Source: Scytolyngbya sp. HA4215-MV1 (GTDB taxonomy: Bacteria > Cyanobacteriota > Cyanobacteriia > Leptolyngbyales > Leptolyngbyaceae). From it: a DNA stretch of 64,000 bases. Shown one piece after another: positions 36,232 through 44,970 of the stretch; within the stretch, counting starts at the first letter, position 1, and every line of letters begins with the position of its first letter. A model generated the notes under the pieces. It was not told the DNA's origin, did not search any database, and was given only the letters and a program-made list of their open reading frames with translations. The position numbers were made by a program, and so were the translations under genes. Where the stretch lies: the NCBI GenBank assembly GCA_019359045.1, contig JAHHIA010000017.1, positions 1 through 64,000 on the forward strand, in the 5' to 3' direction.

Positions 36232-37131
36232 ATGTTGTCTGCCCGATTTATTCGCTTCTTTTTGCACCTCAATTTTGCCACTCTCAAAGAAATTGTTGTT
36301 CAGGTCGCAGCACAACGGTTGCCGGGTCTATCGGCAGAAATGGCATATAGCTCAATGCTGGCGCTATTTCCCGCGATCGTGGCGGTATTGACGGCGATCG
36401 GTTCACTCAAGTCTCAAGGGACATTGGAGAATCTGGCACAGCAACTTAGCCTCGTTGCGCCCGAAGAAGTCCAAAAGATTATCCAGACTTTCCTGAAAGA
36501 AATTCGGATTGAGAAGACACGAGGGTTGATTTCTGTCAGCTTTGGGGCAGCGCTTTGGGTTTCCTCGGGTGCGATGAATGCTGCGATGACTGCACTCGAT
36601 CACATTCATCAAATTCCTGCCAAGCTGATTCGCCCCTTTTGGAAAGCCAAGCTAGTTTCACTGATCTTGACGATCGGGACAATCTCACTACTCATCCTCG
36701 CTTCAACGTTAGTATTTGTCAGCGATGTCCTGATCAAATTAGTGGCAACCAGTCAGGGCGGCATGATTCGCGAGGGATTGCTGACAACCTGGCGATTGCT
36801 GAGTTGGCCCCTGGCGCTGGGGATTGTGGCATTGACGTTTGCGTTTATCTATCGCTATGGTCCCAGCCGTTGGAATCGTGGTACGCCCATTATGCCGGGG
36901 GCCGTGCTGGCTGCGGTTTTTTGGGCAGGGCTGTCGGGGGTATTTCGCTCGTATGTCTCGCATTTTGGCAATTACAACAAGGTGTACGGCACCTTGGGAG
37001 CAGTAATTGTGCTAATGCTGTGGCTCTATCTCAGTTCGCTGGTGATGTTGATTGGGGGACAACTGAATGTGACGGTGGGGGAGGCGATGCGGCGATCTCA
37101 GCAGGCGCGGCGAGAGGGGGGGAAGGGGTGA
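36232..37131 (+). CDS. YihY/BrkB family inner membrane protein
   Basis: A 299-residue membrane protein. The family core is GLSAEMAYSSMLALFPAIVA (first helix), ISVSFGAALWVSSGAMNAAM, KLVSLILTIGTISLLILAS, LALGIVALTFAFIYRYGP, PGAVLAAVFWAGLSGVF and a final AVIVLMLWLYLSSLVMLIGGQLN. It has about six helices. The family was once called ribonuclease BN in error; its function is unresolved. ATG 36232 gives the normal N-terminus; a TTG five codons upstream is in frame. The tail is basic (RRSQQARREGG). Confidence 0.88.
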   Translation: MLSARFIRFFLHLNFATLKEIVVQVAAQRLPGLSAEMAYSSMLALFPAIVAVLTAIGSLKSQGTLENLAQQLSLVAPEEVQKIIQTFLKEIRIEKTRGLISVSFGAALWVSSGAMNAAMTALDHIHQIPAKLIRPFWKAKLVSLILTIGTISLLILASTLVFVSDVLIKLVATSQGGMIREGLLTTWRLLSWPLALGIVALTFAFIYRYGPSRWNRGTPIMPGAVLAAVFWAGLSGVFRSYVSHFGNYNKVYGTLGAVIVLMLWLYLSSLVMLIGGQLNVTVGEAMRRSQQARREGGKG

Positions 37132-37369
37132 TGGGGGGATGGGGAGAGGGAGAAATTTTACAGAATGTAATCTTTTTTAGTGCGTGGGTGATCCACCTAA
37201 CGCTCTAAACTCTTAAGAATCTGACGATTCGTTACCTTTCTCCCAACTGGTTTGGGGAAGTTTTCAGTCTCAATTATGTTGGGCTGCTCGATGCGATTTC
37301 AGGCTCAGCGGTTGAGGTTGATAACACTTTCCTATTCCCTTGCAACTACTACCTTTTTTAAAAACCGTC

Positions 37370-38353
37370 ATGTTTCCTACTCACCGTCCCCGTCGTTTGC
37401 GTTCTCATCCCCAGATCCGTCGCATGGTACGTGAGACGGTCGTCACCCCTAGCGACCTGATCTATCCCCTGTTTGCGGTGCCTGGAACAGCGATCGCGAA
37501 TGAAGTGAAATCGATGCCGGGGGTTTACCAACTCTCGATCGACAAAATTGTGGAAGAAGCCAAGCAAGTCTATGACCTGGGTATCCCAGCAATTATTTTG
37601 TTTGGCATTCCCGCCGATAAGGATACCGATGCAACCGGCGCATGGCACGACTGCGGTATTGTGCAAAAAGCCTCTACTGCGGTTAAGGAGGCTGTGCCTG
37701 AGCTAATTGTCATGGTTGATACTTGCCTGTGCGAATATACTTCTCACGGTCACTGTGGCTATCTGGAAGTGGGTGACCTGACTGGGCGGGTGTTGAACGA
37801 CCCCACGCTAGAACTGTTGAAGAAAACGGCCGTTTCCCAGGCAAAGGCAGGGGCTGACATCATTGCGCCTTCCGGCATGATGGATGGGTTTGTCCAGGCA
37901 ATTCGTGAAGGACTGGATGAAGCAGGCTTCCAGGACACGCCGATTATGTCCTACGCTGCCAAATATGCCTCAGCTTACTATGGTCCTTTCCGCGATGCCG
38001 CAGATTCTGCGCCTCAGTTTGGCGATCGGCGCACTTACCAGATGGACCCCGGCAATGGTCGCGAAGCACTGAAAGAAATTGAATTGGACATTACTGAAGG
38101 GGCGGATATGTTGATGGTCAAGCCTGCTTTGGCATACATGGACATCATCTGGCGTGTCAAAGCCGCTACCAATCTGCCTGTGGCGGCTTACAATGTTTCG
38201 GGCGAATATTCCATGGTCAAAGCTGCTGCGCTGAATGGCTGGATTGATGAGCAAAAGGTGGTAATGGAGACACTGACTGGCTTCAAGCGTGCCGGAGCTG
38301 ACCTAATTCTCACCTACCACGCCAAAGATGCAGCGCGTTGGTTGAATCAATAA
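37370..38353 (+). CDS. hemB: delta-aminolevulinic acid dehydratase (porphobilinogen synthase)
   Basis: Condenses two 5-aminolevulinate molecules to porphobilinogen, the second common step of haem, chlorophyll and bilin synthesis. It is 327 residues. Schiff-base lysines are K198 ([12 protein letters not shown]) and K251 ([10 protein letters not shown]). The Cys site [14 protein letters not shown] (C119, C121, C129) is the zinc-type ligand set, as in zinc-dependent enzymes; plants have a magnesium-type Asp-rich version. The frame runs to a TTG at 37340, but ATG 37370 gives [11 protein letters not shown], the usual start. It is followed by an inverted repeat at 38378-38435. Confidence 0.97.
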   Translation: MFPTHRPRRLRSHPQIRRMVRETVVTPSDLIYPLFAVPGTAIANEVKSMPGVYQLSIDKIVEEAKQVYDLGIPAIILFGIPADKDTDATGAWHDCGIVQKASTAVKEAVPELIVMVDTCLCEYTSHGHCGYLEVGDLTGRVLNDPTLELLKKTAVSQAKAGADIIAPSGMMDGFVQAIREGLDEAGFQDTPIMSYAAKYASAYYGPFRDAADSAPQFGDRRTYQMDPGNGREALKEIELDITEGADMLMVKPALAYMDIIWRVKAATNLPVAAYNVSGEYSMVKAAALNGWIDEQKVVMETLTGFKRAGADLILTYHAKDAARWLNQ

Positions 38354-38377
38354 GGAGGAGGGGACTGATACCCCGAT

Positions 38378-38435
38378 CCCCGGCTTCTGGCAAAGATCTT
38401 GTCGCTTACGATTGATCTTGCGAGAGAAGCCGGGG
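38378..38435. repeat. CCCCGGCTTCT inverted repeat after hemB
   Basis: Arms 38378-38388 and 38425-38435 are exact complements, with an inner AAGATC / GATCTT pair. Outer partial pairing (GATACCCC / GGGGTgAGTC) extends it. This repeat family (AGAAGCCGGGG) is common in cyanobacteria and may act as the hemB transcript end. Confidence 0.65.
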
Positions 38436-38550
38436 TCTGCGTATAGGGGTGAGTCCGTCTGGGATGGACGACTTTTACTTTTGAGAGCGATCGTCTGCAA
38501 AAAGATGTGCTATTAATTAAGCTGCTTTTCTGCAAGAAAGGATCGCCGCT

Positions 38551-39453
38551 GTGCTGAAATTTCTAACCAAAGCTGACTATTTATTGCGAGAAACTGTCCT
38601 GGGCTTACGGCGCGGCGGTTGGATGAACTGGGCAGCTATTAGCACAGTCACCGTGCTGCTGTTTTTATTTGGCATCAGCTTGCAAGCTTCCTGGCAGTTG
38701 GAAAGTTTACTTAACCAATTTGGTAGCCAGCTAGAGGTTTCGGTTTACCTGGAAACGGGGGTGCAAGCAGAAACGCTGAAACCTTTTGTGACAGCGATGC
38801 CGGAAGTCAATTCGGTGGAGTTGATCCCCAAAGAACATGCCTGGAATTCTCTAGTGCAGGAGTTGGGGCTGTCTAACATTAAGGATGCCAGTCAGCAACT
38901 TGAGGGGAATCCCCTAGTTGATGAACTGAGGGTAAGGGCAAACGTCTCGCAACAAGTGGTGCCACTGGCGCAAAAGCTGGCAAAGTTACAAGGAGTGGAA
39001 GACGTCCAGTATGTGGATGAGGCAGTAAGGCGTATTGCTCAATTAAACCAGGGCTTGAGCTGGGTCAGTATGACGGTAACGGGGTTGTTAACTTTGACGG
39101 CGATCGCCGTGATTACCACTACGATTCGCCTGATTGTCACTGCACGTCGGCGCGAGATTGAGGTCATGCAACTGGTGGGGGCAACCATTGGCTGGATCTA
39201 CTTCCCCTTCATCTTGCAGGGGATTACTTTTGGGGTGGTTGGTGCTGCGATCGCCTGGGGCTTAATTGGTGGCGTCCAACATTTCTTAAAAACCCTGCTG
39301 GCACAGCAACCCGAATTTATTCAATTTCTCACTAATGGATTTCAACTCAACATTGCTGAATCGGTTTTGTTACCGTTGCTATTGTTGGGGTTTGGTGGCT
39401 CGGTCGGTGTGATGGGTAGCCTGTTTGCTGTCCGCCGCATTGCCGTTCGATAG
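38551..39453 (+). CDS. ftsX: cell division protein FtsX
   Basis: A 300-residue ABC-type permease that with FtsE activates septal peptidoglycan hydrolases. Four membrane helices: about 28-48 (WAAISTVTVLLFLFGISLQ), 170-195 (VSMTVTGLLTLTAIAVITTT), 222-246 and 270-293. The extracytoplasmic loop (about 50-165) contains LEVSVYLETGVQAETL. The conserved RREIEVMQLVGATIGWIYFP follows the second helix. The start is GTG with AAGGA upstream. ftsE is not adjacent. Confidence 0.93.
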   Translation: MLKFLTKADYLLRETVLGLRRGGWMNWAAISTVTVLLFLFGISLQASWQLESLLNQFGSQLEVSVYLETGVQAETLKPFVTAMPEVNSVELIPKEHAWNSLVQELGLSNIKDASQQLEGNPLVDELRVRANVSQQVVPLAQKLAKLQGVEDVQYVDEAVRRIAQLNQGLSWVSMTVTGLLTLTAIAVITTTIRLIVTARRREIEVMQLVGATIGWIYFPFILQGITFGVVGAAIAWGLIGGVQHFLKTLLAQQPEFIQFLTNGFQLNIAESVLLPLLLLGFGGSVGVMGSLFAVRRIAVR

Positions 39454-39523
39454 GTCAAGTTGAAATTTTGGATTGCAGCCTTTGCCCTATCGACCTTCCT
39501 CACTTCACTGCATGCCCCATCCT

Positions 39524-40021
39524 CTAAGGCGATGCCGTGATCCGCAGAGTATAAGGCAAATATTTAGATCGGTCGTAAGAACCTACCCAGATCTTGTAGG
39601 TGCCTGCCTGCCACTCCCCAGCAATACCGGGGTTCTTGCCAACTTGATCATCATTACACCAGATTCCCCCTGGACCCTGAATCACCAGCGTGGTGTCAGC
39701 GGGACTGTCTAGCTGAAGGCTGAGGTAACTGAAAAAAGATGAAAGCTGGAAAGTATGGTCAGGTTTGGTATCTGCAAAGCCCACACATGGACCTGTGCGA
39801 GTCTCTGTGCGTCCTGCAATCACCCGCATGGGAACTGTACCACCGCTTAACCCCTGCAATTTGATTGGATCAGGAGAAAATTTGGGGTTAATGGTTAATT
39901 TTTGAGTGACTAGCTGCGGCGATTGCTGTGCTTGCACAGGGGCATTCAGCATCAGGTTGAGCAAGAACAAACTGACAGAGATCAGCCCAAAAAGGATGGT
40001 GCAAGGGCGATGGCGGTTCAT
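39524..40021 (-). CDS. secreted cyanobacterial beta-rich protein
   Basis: A 165-residue protein with a signal peptide from MNRHRPCTILFGLISVSLF to about residue 32 (NAPVQAQQ). The mature domain reads QKLTINPKFSPDPIKLQGLS, RVIAGRTETRTGPCVGFADT, KPDHTFQLSSFFSYLSLQLD, GPGGIWCNDDQVGKNPGIAG and GTYKIWVGSYDRSKYLPYTL. Two cysteines may pair. The pattern resembles peptidase-associated (PPC-like) beta domains found alone in cyanobacteria. The in-frame extension to 40129 is rejected because the signal peptide begins at the internal ATG. The function is unknown. Confidence 0.75.
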   Translation of the reverse strand: MNRHRPCTILFGLISVSLFLLNLMLNAPVQAQQSPQLVTQKLTINPKFSPDPIKLQGLSGGTVPMRVIAGRTETRTGPCVGFADTKPDHTFQLSSFFSYLSLQLDSPADTTLVIQGPGGIWCNDDQVGKNPGIAGEWQAGTYKIWVGSYDRSKYLPYTLRITASP

Positions 40022-40189
40022 GGGAACCTGTAAGGAAGACTGGAGCACGTTGACCATAGATTGTATCGGATTGCATGTTAACTGTCTTGACTCCGGGGAC
40101 GATGAGATCGCAGTCCATGTTCCATCCAAGCATCTATTTTCTGCAAATAATTTTATTGCTCCAAGGCAGTGCTCCAGCTCAGATAGGCT

Positions 40190-41638
40190 CTAGCCCGCGA
40201 TCTCCAGCGCTGCTTCTAACCGAGACCGATCCCAGCCATGTTGATGCAGCAACAACCAGGATTGCGCCAGATCGGGCCCATGCATCGCTTTGGTCAAGGC
40301 TGCCCGTAGCGATCGCATCACCAACCCTTTTTTCAAATGGTGCTCACTGGTTACTTGTTTAATCAAACTTTGAATCCCCTCAGATGTCAGCGGTTGATAA
40401 CTTTCTAGAGTGGTCAAAATCGCTTGCACAGCAGCAGCAGTGCCGCTCTGCTGCAACTGAGTGGTTGCTTCGGCACTAAAGTCTAGCTGTGCCACAAATA
40501 GGTAGCGGCTCATCTCCACCGCATCTTGTAGAAGGGTGAGGCTGGGTTTGATCAGATCGACCAATTGCTCCAGCCAGGGACGATCGCCCACCGCATCGAA
40601 TTCGTAGCCTGCGGCTTGCCAATAAGGCAGCAGCAATTCTAGTAGCTGATTGGATGGCATCTGGTGCAAATACTGGCTGTTGAGCCAATTCAGTTTGTCC
40701 CAGTCAAATTTGGCTCCAGCTTTGTTGACCCGATCGAAGCTAAACTTTTCAGCCGCGCCTGGGAGCAGAAAGATCTCGTCCATGCCTTCGGGGGGCGACC
40801 AGCCGAGCAGAGTCATGTAATTAGCGAGTGCCTCTGCCGTATACCCCATTTGTTGAAATTCGGCGATCGAGGTGACGCCATCGCGCTTGGAGAGCTTTGC
40901 ACCAGACTGATTCAGAATCAGGGGGGCATGTCCGAAGGTGGGAACGGTAGCCCCTAGCGCTTCGTACAGCAAAATTTGTTTGGGAGTGTTGCCAATGTGG
41001 TCTTCACCCCGGAGCACATGGCTGATTTGCATATCGATGTCATCTACGACCACGACAAAGTTGTAGAGTGGTTGTCCGATGTCGCCGGCAGAAGCCGCAC
41101 GGGCGATCACCATATCACCACCCAGATCGCGTCCTTTCCAACTCAGCTTGCCGCGTACCAGGTCGGTCCAGGTAATTTCGCGATCGTCCTCGATCATGAA
41201 GCGAATCACCGCCGATCGTCCCTCGGCTTCGTAGGCGGCGCATTGTTCGGGAGTGAGATAGCGATGGCGGTTGTCGTAGCGGGGCGCTTCTCCTTTGGCT
41301 TTTTGGGCTTCCCGCATAGCATCCAGTTCTTCCGGTGTGTCATACGCCCGATATGCCAAGCCTTTCTCCAACAGGATGTGAATCTTTTCGCGATAAAGAT
41401 CCAGACGCTGGCTTTGAAAGAAAGGACCCTCGTCCCAGTTGAGTCCCAACCAGGTCAAACCATCCAAGATGTTTTGCGTATATTCGGGGCGCGATCGCTC
41501 CAGATCTGTATCCTCGATTCGCAGGATAAACTTGCCCCCTTGATGGCGGGCAAACAACCAGTTAAATACCGCCGTGCGGGCAGTACCGATATGCAAATTT
41601 CCAGTGGGACTGGGTGCAAGCCGAACACGAACAGACAT
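40190..41638 (-). CDS. gltX: glutamyl-tRNA synthetase
   Basis: Charges tRNA-Glu, and in organisms lacking GlnRS also mischarges tRNA-Gln. Glu-tRNA also feeds the C5 tetrapyrrole pathway, which links it to hemB nearby. It is 482 residues, class I. The HIGH motif is seen as [14 protein letters not shown] at 9-22. The KMSKS-like motif is KLSKRDG in [15 protein letters not shown]. The C-terminal helical anticodon-binding domain runs from about 330. It starts at ATG 41638 ([13 protein letters not shown]). It is separate from its neighbours. Confidence 0.97.
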   Translation of the reverse strand: MSVRVRLAPSPTGNLHIGTARTAVFNWLFARHQGGKFILRIEDTDLERSRPEYTQNILDGLTWLGLNWDEGPFFQSQRLDLYREKIHILLEKGLAYRAYDTPEELDAMREAQKAKGEAPRYDNRHRYLTPEQCAAYEAEGRSAVIRFMIEDDREITWTDLVRGKLSWKGRDLGGDMVIARAASAGDIGQPLYNFVVVVDDIDMQISHVLRGEDHIGNTPKQILLYEALGATVPTFGHAPLILNQSGAKLSKRDGVTSIAEFQQMGYTAEALANYMTLLGWSPPEGMDEIFLLPGAAEKFSFDRVNKAGAKFDWDKLNWLNSQYLHQMPSNQLLELLLPYWQAAGYEFDAVGDRPWLEQLVDLIKPSLTLLQDAVEMSRYLFVAQLDFSAEATTQLQQSGTAAAVQAILTTLESYQPLTSEGIQSLIKQVTSEHHLKKGLVMRSLRAALTKAMHGPDLAQSWLLLHQHGWDRSRLEAALEIAG

Positions 41639-41863
41639 AGAAACGATACCCTTAAGGATATTGGATTGTTGGGGATTTTTGTGAACCCCTTGCGAGGTTG
41701 CCCTGGCTTTCCCAAGCCCTGCCTATTGAGTGGTCTGTTAAGACTGTTTTGATAAAAACTCCAAAACCGTCTCAAAAATGGTTTTGGTAGAGTTGAATGA
41801 TCCCTCAAATCTATTCTGACGGACATCTAGGATGGTGAGCCAAGCCAAAGCAGGATTGTTATT

Positions 41864-42061
41864 CTATCGTGTTCGCGTGCTGATGCCTGCCAGAATGCCT
41901 CCGCCAATCCCTAACAACACCAGACTGATCACAGCAGTTTGGGGGATGGTTTTGAAGGCTCCAAATACTTGTAGGAGCAACAAGATAGCAAACAGCACCA
42001 GTAAGATCCCGGCAATATAGAGCAGAATCGTGACTGCAAGACTGGGGGGTTGACGATTCAC
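41864..42061 (-). CDS. small two-TM membrane protein
   Basis: A 65-residue protein, MNRQPPSLAVTILLYIAGIL and onward. Two hydrophobic helices (about 8-30 and 41-60) are separated by FKTIPQTA. It ends in a basic tail (ISTRTR). Composition and a clean start support a real gene, and it has the look of conserved small membrane proteins of cyanobacteria. The function is unknown. Confidence 0.6.
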   Translation of the reverse strand: MNRQPPSLAVTILLYIAGILLVLFAILLLLQVFGAFKTIPQTAVISLVLLGIGGGILAGISTRTR

Positions 42062-42227
42062 AAAAGTTGCTCCTCACACTTTGGCAGAAACGGTGAAGTT
42101 TTCAACTGAAACCTTACCGCATAGGCATCCTACCCCAGTTCTAGGTCATTGGGAAAGATGCGGAGGGGGCCTGTCGTGGACTGAGGCATTTTGTTGTAAC
42201 TGTTTTCTAGCGCAGCGGCGCACTAGC

Positions 42228-42297
42228 GCGGGGGCTAAGGAGGGGATTTCTGAGTGCTCAATATCACAGCTAACACCTCTTAAACAACCTCTGAGGC
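42228..42297. repeat. dispersed element shared with 16230-16302, copy 2
   Basis: GCGGGGGCTAAGGAGGGGAT, then TTCTGAGTGCTCAATATCACAG, then TAACACCTCTTAAACAACCTCTGAGG. It aligns over about 65 bp with the copy before kdpA and likewise follows a GC-rich palindromic stretch (CTAGCGC..GCACTAGCGC). Confidence 0.65.
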
Positions 42298-42379
42298 ATT
42301 GCTTTCCTTCTTCACTTTGCGTTGCAGGAAGGCAACCCCTTCTGCCATCCGTTTTTCCCAGGAATCGACTGTCATGAGG

Positions 42380-42722
42380 GAGACAACCTGCCTTTTTCTT
42401 GCTTGAACCGCAGCCTAACCGCGCTTCATCTACCGTGAGGTTTATCCGTTTGGCGGCAATCACCGCTGTCACCTGCCGCAGCCGTTCTTAGCTCATCGAC
42501 TTAGCCAGGATGGCATAGGCTTCGCCAAAGGAGTTGATGCGATCGATGAGATCCATGTCGAGTTCTGTAGCCGATAGGGCAAACTACCGTGCTCCATCAA
42601 TGAGGGCAGTGTTTTTCGCCGCATCGCTACTACTGAGATTAGTCACATCGGCATTGGTGATATATAGCCGCGTGTAAAGTGACTCCCACGGTGGCTTGAA
42701 CCGAACCGTAGGAGGAAGACAT
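42380..42722 (-). pseudogene. broken unknown gene (one frameshift, two stops)
   Basis: A coding-like minus-strand sequence starts at ATG 42722 (MSSSYGSVQATVGVTL). It shifts frame near 42675, then reads LYTRLYITNADVTNLSSSDA, AKNTALIDGAR, TAG (42584-42586), FALSATELDMDLIDRINSFG, EAYAILAKSMS, TAA (42488-42490), and ERLRQVTAVIAAKRINLTVD. Codon composition and continuity across the stops argue for a decayed real gene of at least 100 codons. I do not recognise the family. The 3' end merges with repeat DNA. Confidence 0.5.
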
Positions 42723-42804
42723 ATGTCGGAATTGTATCAGAGCCTTTCTCATAGCAAGTAAGATTGCAAGTACCAGCGTTCATCTGGATAGGGATTACGT
42801 CCAT

Positions 42805-43500
42805 TTACATTCGTTCTGCTAGCTGTTGGCAAAACGCCGTCTGAGCAGGTGAAGCCAACCCTTCCTGCACCACAGTCAACACTCGCGCCATATCTCCCGC
42901 CAACAAATCCTCCACCGCCAGCCATAACCCTGGAAACTCGCGACTGCGAATCACCCCATCTTCATCCACAGGCAGTGGCACATACTCTCCTTCCTGCAAA
43001 TAAAACCAGTCCAGCTTTTGCTCAAACACCTGCCAGACAATGTACTCTTTGATCCCATTGCGACGATATGCCCGTTTCTTATCCCCCAAATCAATTGCCG
43101 CACTGCTTGCCGCAATTTCTGCCACCAATTCCGGTGCCCCTTCCAAGTAATCATCCTCACTCAGCCGCGCCTGCCCACCACACTGTTCCTCAATCAGTAA
43201 CACCGCATCCGGTTGAGGTTCATTGTCCAGGTCTAGCCGAACCGTTGGTTCAATCCCCAACGCCACACCTAATGTTGAACTTTCGTAAACGCCTAGCCAG
43301 GTAATTAAACGTCCGTGAGGCTGTCCATGACTTCTAAACCGCAGGGCAGAAGCCATATAAACCACTCCTTCAATCAGTTCAGCTTTTTTAAGATGAGGCA
43401 TGGCATTGTAACGCCGCTCGAATTCATAGCGATTTAAGCGATCGCCACTTTCCAACTGAGGAATTGGTAACGGCTTTTGGGGAGGAGGAGTTTTGACCAT
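42805..43500 (-). CDS. Uma2-family (DUF820) PD-(D/E)XK-fold protein
   Basis: A 231-residue member of the Uma2/DUF820 group, which is heavily expanded in cyanobacteria. The putative nuclease core has EFERRYNAMPHLKKAELIEG, then an acidic PDAVLLIEEQC, then YLEGAPELVAEIAASSAAI, DLGDKKRAYRRNGIKEYIVW with the E/D-x-K-type triad, and EFPGLWLAVEDLLAGDMARV at the C-terminal end. The biological role is unknown, though these genes behave like mobile or accessory genes. No adjacent antitoxin is visible. Confidence 0.88.
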   Translation of the reverse strand: MVKTPPPQKPLPIPQLESGDRLNRYEFERRYNAMPHLKKAELIEGVVYMASALRFRSHGQPHGRLITWLGVYESSTLGVALGIEPTVRLDLDNEPQPDAVLLIEEQCGGQARLSEDDYLEGAPELVAEIAASSAAIDLGDKKRAYRRNGIKEYIVWQVFEQKLDWFYLQEGEYVPLPVDEDGVIRSREFPGLWLAVEDLLAGDMARVLTVVQEGLASPAQTAFCQQLAERM

Positions 43501-43925
43501 ACTGACCGGGTGGTTCTAGATTCCGCTTGTTTCCATAGTAAGATTCCAAGCCATCAATCGCCTCAAGGGCGATCGTCTGCTGCAAGATGCCAGGAAATGG
43601 CGTGCTGTTCATCTCTGCTTTGATATCTATGGCAGTTTTCACCTGAGTGAAGTGCAGAGATCTGAAGTACAGCAGGGTGCTTTGCACTCTCACTGTACTT
43701 CACACCCTTGAAAAGGGTTATGTAAGGGATTTGGGGTGGAGTTTGCAGCGCGATCGTTCTCACTGCAACCGCGATTGTTCCGGTTTGCAACCAGACCATT
43801 CCCATTTCAAATGAGACCATCTCATAAAAAAGGACGATCGTCCCGTTACGACGATCGCCCCAGACGGAAATTAATTCACCTCAGGACATTAGACAGAAGG
43901 ACCCATGGCAAAGGTTCACCATCGA
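43501..43925. other. intergenic with palindromic repeat
   Basis: Contains repeat copy 1 (43627-43720). Further on lies a CGATCGTC-rich stretch around 43838-43860. No gene is accepted here. Confidence 0.45.
43627..43720. repeat. palindromic GTGAAGTACAG element, copy 1
   Basis: Shares with 51700-51795 the opening GCAGTTTTCACCTGAGTGAA, a central imperfect palindrome (TGAAGTACAGCAGGGTGC / GCACTCTCACTGTACTTCA) and the closing CACACCCTTGAAAAGGG. Both copies have the same orientation. Confidence 0.75.
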
Positions 43926-44576
43926 TTATTCTGCATCCAGACAACTCGCAAACTCGCGTTTCATCTGGATATTTCTCAGGTGTTTTTTAACGGTCTCTTC
44001 AGTGATGTAGAGATCCATAGCAATTTGCTTGCGCGTATAACCCACACGTCGCAATCGCCAAACTTCAGCCTCGCGAGGCGTTAGCCTATAGCGATCGGCT
44101 TCCGAAATTGCCATATTCTCCATCGATTGACGTTGGTCTTCAATAATCACCAACAGATAGGGCTTATCGGCAGGGTCGATCGACAACCAGCGTGCCCGTA
44201 CCCGCAGCGTCGTTGAATGATCGGGTTTCACCTCCGATTCCATCACCAACGCCTGATTTGGAAACATTTGGGCGCTATCGATCAACGCCCGACACACGTG
44301 CCAGATTTCTTCCGGCACCGGATGAGATCGCACCTGATCCTGCGCCAGTTGTTGACAAACTCGACGGGCAAATCCATTGGCATGAATCCATTCACCACGC
44401 ATCGACAAAATTAAAATTCCATCCACCAAACCTTCAATTACGCCTTGTAACAATTCAGCTTTGGGTGCATCCATGTCAGTATCTTCGATCGTTTCAGCAA
44501 AGGATTGCGGCAAGATACCCTCAGCAACCCTTCGGTGCAATTGGCTGCTGAGGGGGGCTGTCTCGAGCAGTTTCAT
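43926..44576 (-). CDS. PAS-like domain LuxR-type transcriptional regulator
   Basis: A 216-residue regulator. Residues about 38-150 look like a PAS sensor (LLQGVIEGLVDGILILSMRG, ANGFARRVCQQLAQDQ, LRVRARWLSIDPADKPYLLV). A LuxR/NarL HTH follows at about 163-205: YRLTPREAEVWRLRRVGYTR then KQIAMDLYITEETVKKHLRN. There is no receiver domain, so activity is probably set by ligand or partner. It is divergently transcribed from the STAND/WD40 gene with a 394-bp shared upstream region. The HTH would be expected to bind such a region, but no operator can be read. Confidence 0.85.
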   Translation of the reverse strand: MKLLETAPLSSQLHRRVAEGILPQSFAETIEDTDMDAPKAELLQGVIEGLVDGILILSMRGEWIHANGFARRVCQQLAQDQVRSHPVPEEIWHVCRALIDSAQMFPNQALVMESEVKPDHSTTLRVRARWLSIDPADKPYLLVIIEDQRQSMENMAISEADRYRLTPREAEVWRLRRVGYTRKQIAMDLYITEETVKKHLRNIQMKREFASCLDAE

Positions 44577-44970
44577 CAGATTTTCCTCTCTGGATTAGAA
44601 AGATGTCCCCAGTCTAGGAGCGCATCCCTCCCCGAAGCCAACCTCACCCATTCAAGGCTGGAAGGCGCTTGTGATCCGGAATACCTTCGGGGAAAGTGTT
44701 GTTCAACTTGGGGGATGCCCCGAACTTTCAGAGAAATTACTGAGAATGCGGTGCAACCGCCCCGGTAATTTCCCAATTCTGAGGGGAATCTGCATTGAAA
44801 GCGCTTCCCCAACGGGGGAATTGTGGATGTTCAGTTACCCTGCTCCGGATTGTCGAAATGATTGAATTCACGGTTGTTATGGAAAAAAGCTCAGGGTTGT
44901 CGCTACAGAATCAATTATCAAACTCGATCGTCACTATCCATCTGTTGCTCGGAGTTCCCCGGGGGTGTGT
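44577..44970. promoter_or_regulatory. shared divergent control region of the LuxR and STAND genes
   Basis: About 394 bp between two divergent starts. A GGGG(G)-rich palindromic portion lies near 44690-44820 (e.g. AACTTGGGGGATGCCCCGAA and CTTCCCCAACGGGGGAA). The last 100 bp before the STAND gene are less structured. No promoter boxes are called. Placement is the only argument for regulation. Confidence 0.4.
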
